64,000 bases of DNA from the NCBI GenBank assembly GCA_002304785.1, contig DBMG01000013.1:17486-81485 (forward strand), in the 5' to 3' direction. Position 1 is the stretch's first letter, and each line of letters starts with the position of its first letter. This document shows, one piece after another, positions 63,395-64,000 of the stretch. Under the pieces are notes generated by a model that saw only the letters and a list, made by a program, of their open reading frames with translations, searched no databases and was not told the DNA's origin. The stretch is from Candidatus Accumulibacter sp. UBA704 (GTDB taxonomy: Bacteria; Pseudomonadota; Gammaproteobacteria; Burkholderiales; Rhodocyclaceae). The position numbers were made by a program, and so were the translations under genes.

Positions 63395-64000
63395 TCAGGT
63401 CAGGCCGCTTAGGCGAGCCTTGCGCTCTCGCTCGACGCGGGTGATATAGCGCTGAAGCACTGTCCCCCGGGCTGCCGGCAAGTCAACGAATTCGCAGCCG
63501 ACCCGTACGTAACGCGAACCGCTACGGGTGGTGACATCAAACATGTTGCGGACGCAGAGCGTTGCGACCAGCAGACCCTCGCCGGGAAGCACGATCTTGC
63601 AGTTGTCCAGCATGTCGCCTTTCTTGAGCAGCTTGGCCTGATCCGGGGTGACTATCAGGCCGACCCCGCCGCCGCTGATGTCGACCAAGGGAAGATCGAC
63701 CGCCAGCGATCCATGCTCCGGGTGTCTGACCGTTGTGCACAGCCTTACCGGGTTGGCGATCGGCGTTGAAAGCCGGAAAAACTCCCGGCGCTGCAGGCGC
63801 AGCAACTTGTCAGGGACGGATCCGACAAAGGCAGGGCGTCCCTGGCTTTCCGTAGTTCCCAGTCGATCGAGGCTGAACTGGATCTTGACCTTGTCGACGA
63901 CGGTCGTGAAGATCAGCTTGCCGGCCTTGAGAGCCTTGGCATTCATTTCTTCATTGCTGCCGACGTCGATGACGAATTCTGTGTTGTCGGGCTTCAGCGA
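63395..64000 (-). CDS. ycgR: YcgR-type PilZ flagellar brake protein (5' end beyond window)
   Basis: At least 201 residues; the reading frame stays open to the right edge, so the N-terminus is missing. The apparent ATG at 63946 is internal: upstream codons continue a YcgR-like domain (FVIDVGSNEEM). That PilZN/YcgR domain leads to the PilZ domain with the c-di-GMP motifs QRREFFR (RxxxR) and DISGGGVG (D/NxSxxG). Such proteins bind the rotor or stator and slow swimming when c-di-GMP is high. Confidence 0.9.
   Translation of the reverse strand, partial: SLKPDNTEFVIDVGSNEEMNAKALKAGKLIFTTVVDKVKIQFSLDRLGTTESQGRPAFVGSVPDKLLRLQRREFFRLSTPIANPVRLCTTVRHPEHGSLAVDLPLVDISGGGVGLIVTPDQAKLLKKGDMLDNCKIVLPGEGLLVATLCVRNMFDVTTRSGSRYVRVGCEFVDLPAARGTVLQRYITRVERERKARLSGLT

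Noticed and set aside
1..64000. tRNA, rRNA, CRISPR, insertion sequence or prophage
   Set aside because: None was recognised; genes are continuous and intergenic gaps are short.

Overview
The window is chromosomal DNA of a motile, GC-rich proteobacterium, most likely a betaproteobacterium (Rhodocyclales-like is my best guess). The reasons are the gene content, the style of the proteins and a flagellar regulon built on a sigma-54 FlrB/FlrC pair plus FliA and FlgM. No rRNA, tRNA, CRISPR array, transposon or prophage was seen. Genes are tightly packed and no gene-free stretch exceeds about 260 bases.

Left part (1-19853), housekeeping and transport. On the minus strand lie rho (3' end cut by the window edge) and trxA. 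On the plus strand follow a small membrane protein with a two-RCK potassium channel, a 7Fe ferredoxin, and an AddB-like/AddA-like nuclease-helicase pair for double-strand break processing. Next come a ZIP metal transporter behind a perfect 16-bp dyad that looks like a zinc-responsive operator, the fluoride exporter CrcB with a DUF190 partner, and an enolase carrying a 71-residue Lys/Ala/Pro tail. A beta-hydroxyacid dehydrogenase, an exported protein, a FeoB-like transporter with a small companion gene, an orphan TonB-like protein and a NUDIX hydrolase complete this part.

Right part (20034-64000), one 44-kb motility island. Block 1 (+): motA motB cheR cheB cheV cheV cheY cheZ cheA, ending in a strong terminator. 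Block 2 (+): flhB flhA flhF flhG fliA motC motD, giving the export gate, polar placement, sigma-28 and a second stator. Block 3 (-): flgA, flgM, flgN, with a near-consensus sigma-28 promoter before flgM. Block 4 (+): flgBCDEFGHIJKL plus a lipoprotein, with a near-perfect sigma-54 promoter before flgB and a sigma-28-like promoter before flgK. Block 5 (-): fliF to fliR, the basal body, C-ring and export apparatus. Block 6 (+): flrB flrC, then fliE behind its own sigma-54 promoter. A c-di-GMP-binding YcgR-type brake (cut by the right edge) closes the window.

How it works together: FlrB/FlrC with sigma-54 would switch on flgB and fliE operons. FliA, held by FlgM until the hook is complete, would then switch on flgM itself and flgK/flgL. 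FlhF/FlhG imply a polar flagellum, and the MotAB and MotCD sets imply two stators. Flagellin, fliD, fliS, cheW, cheD, chemoreceptors and a FlrA/FleQ-type master regulator are not in the window. Departures from the textbook are a CheB without receiver domain, a CheZ with extra CheY-binding-like motifs, an FlhG lacking key ATPase residues, two tandem CheVs with no CheW, and fliE separated from fliF.
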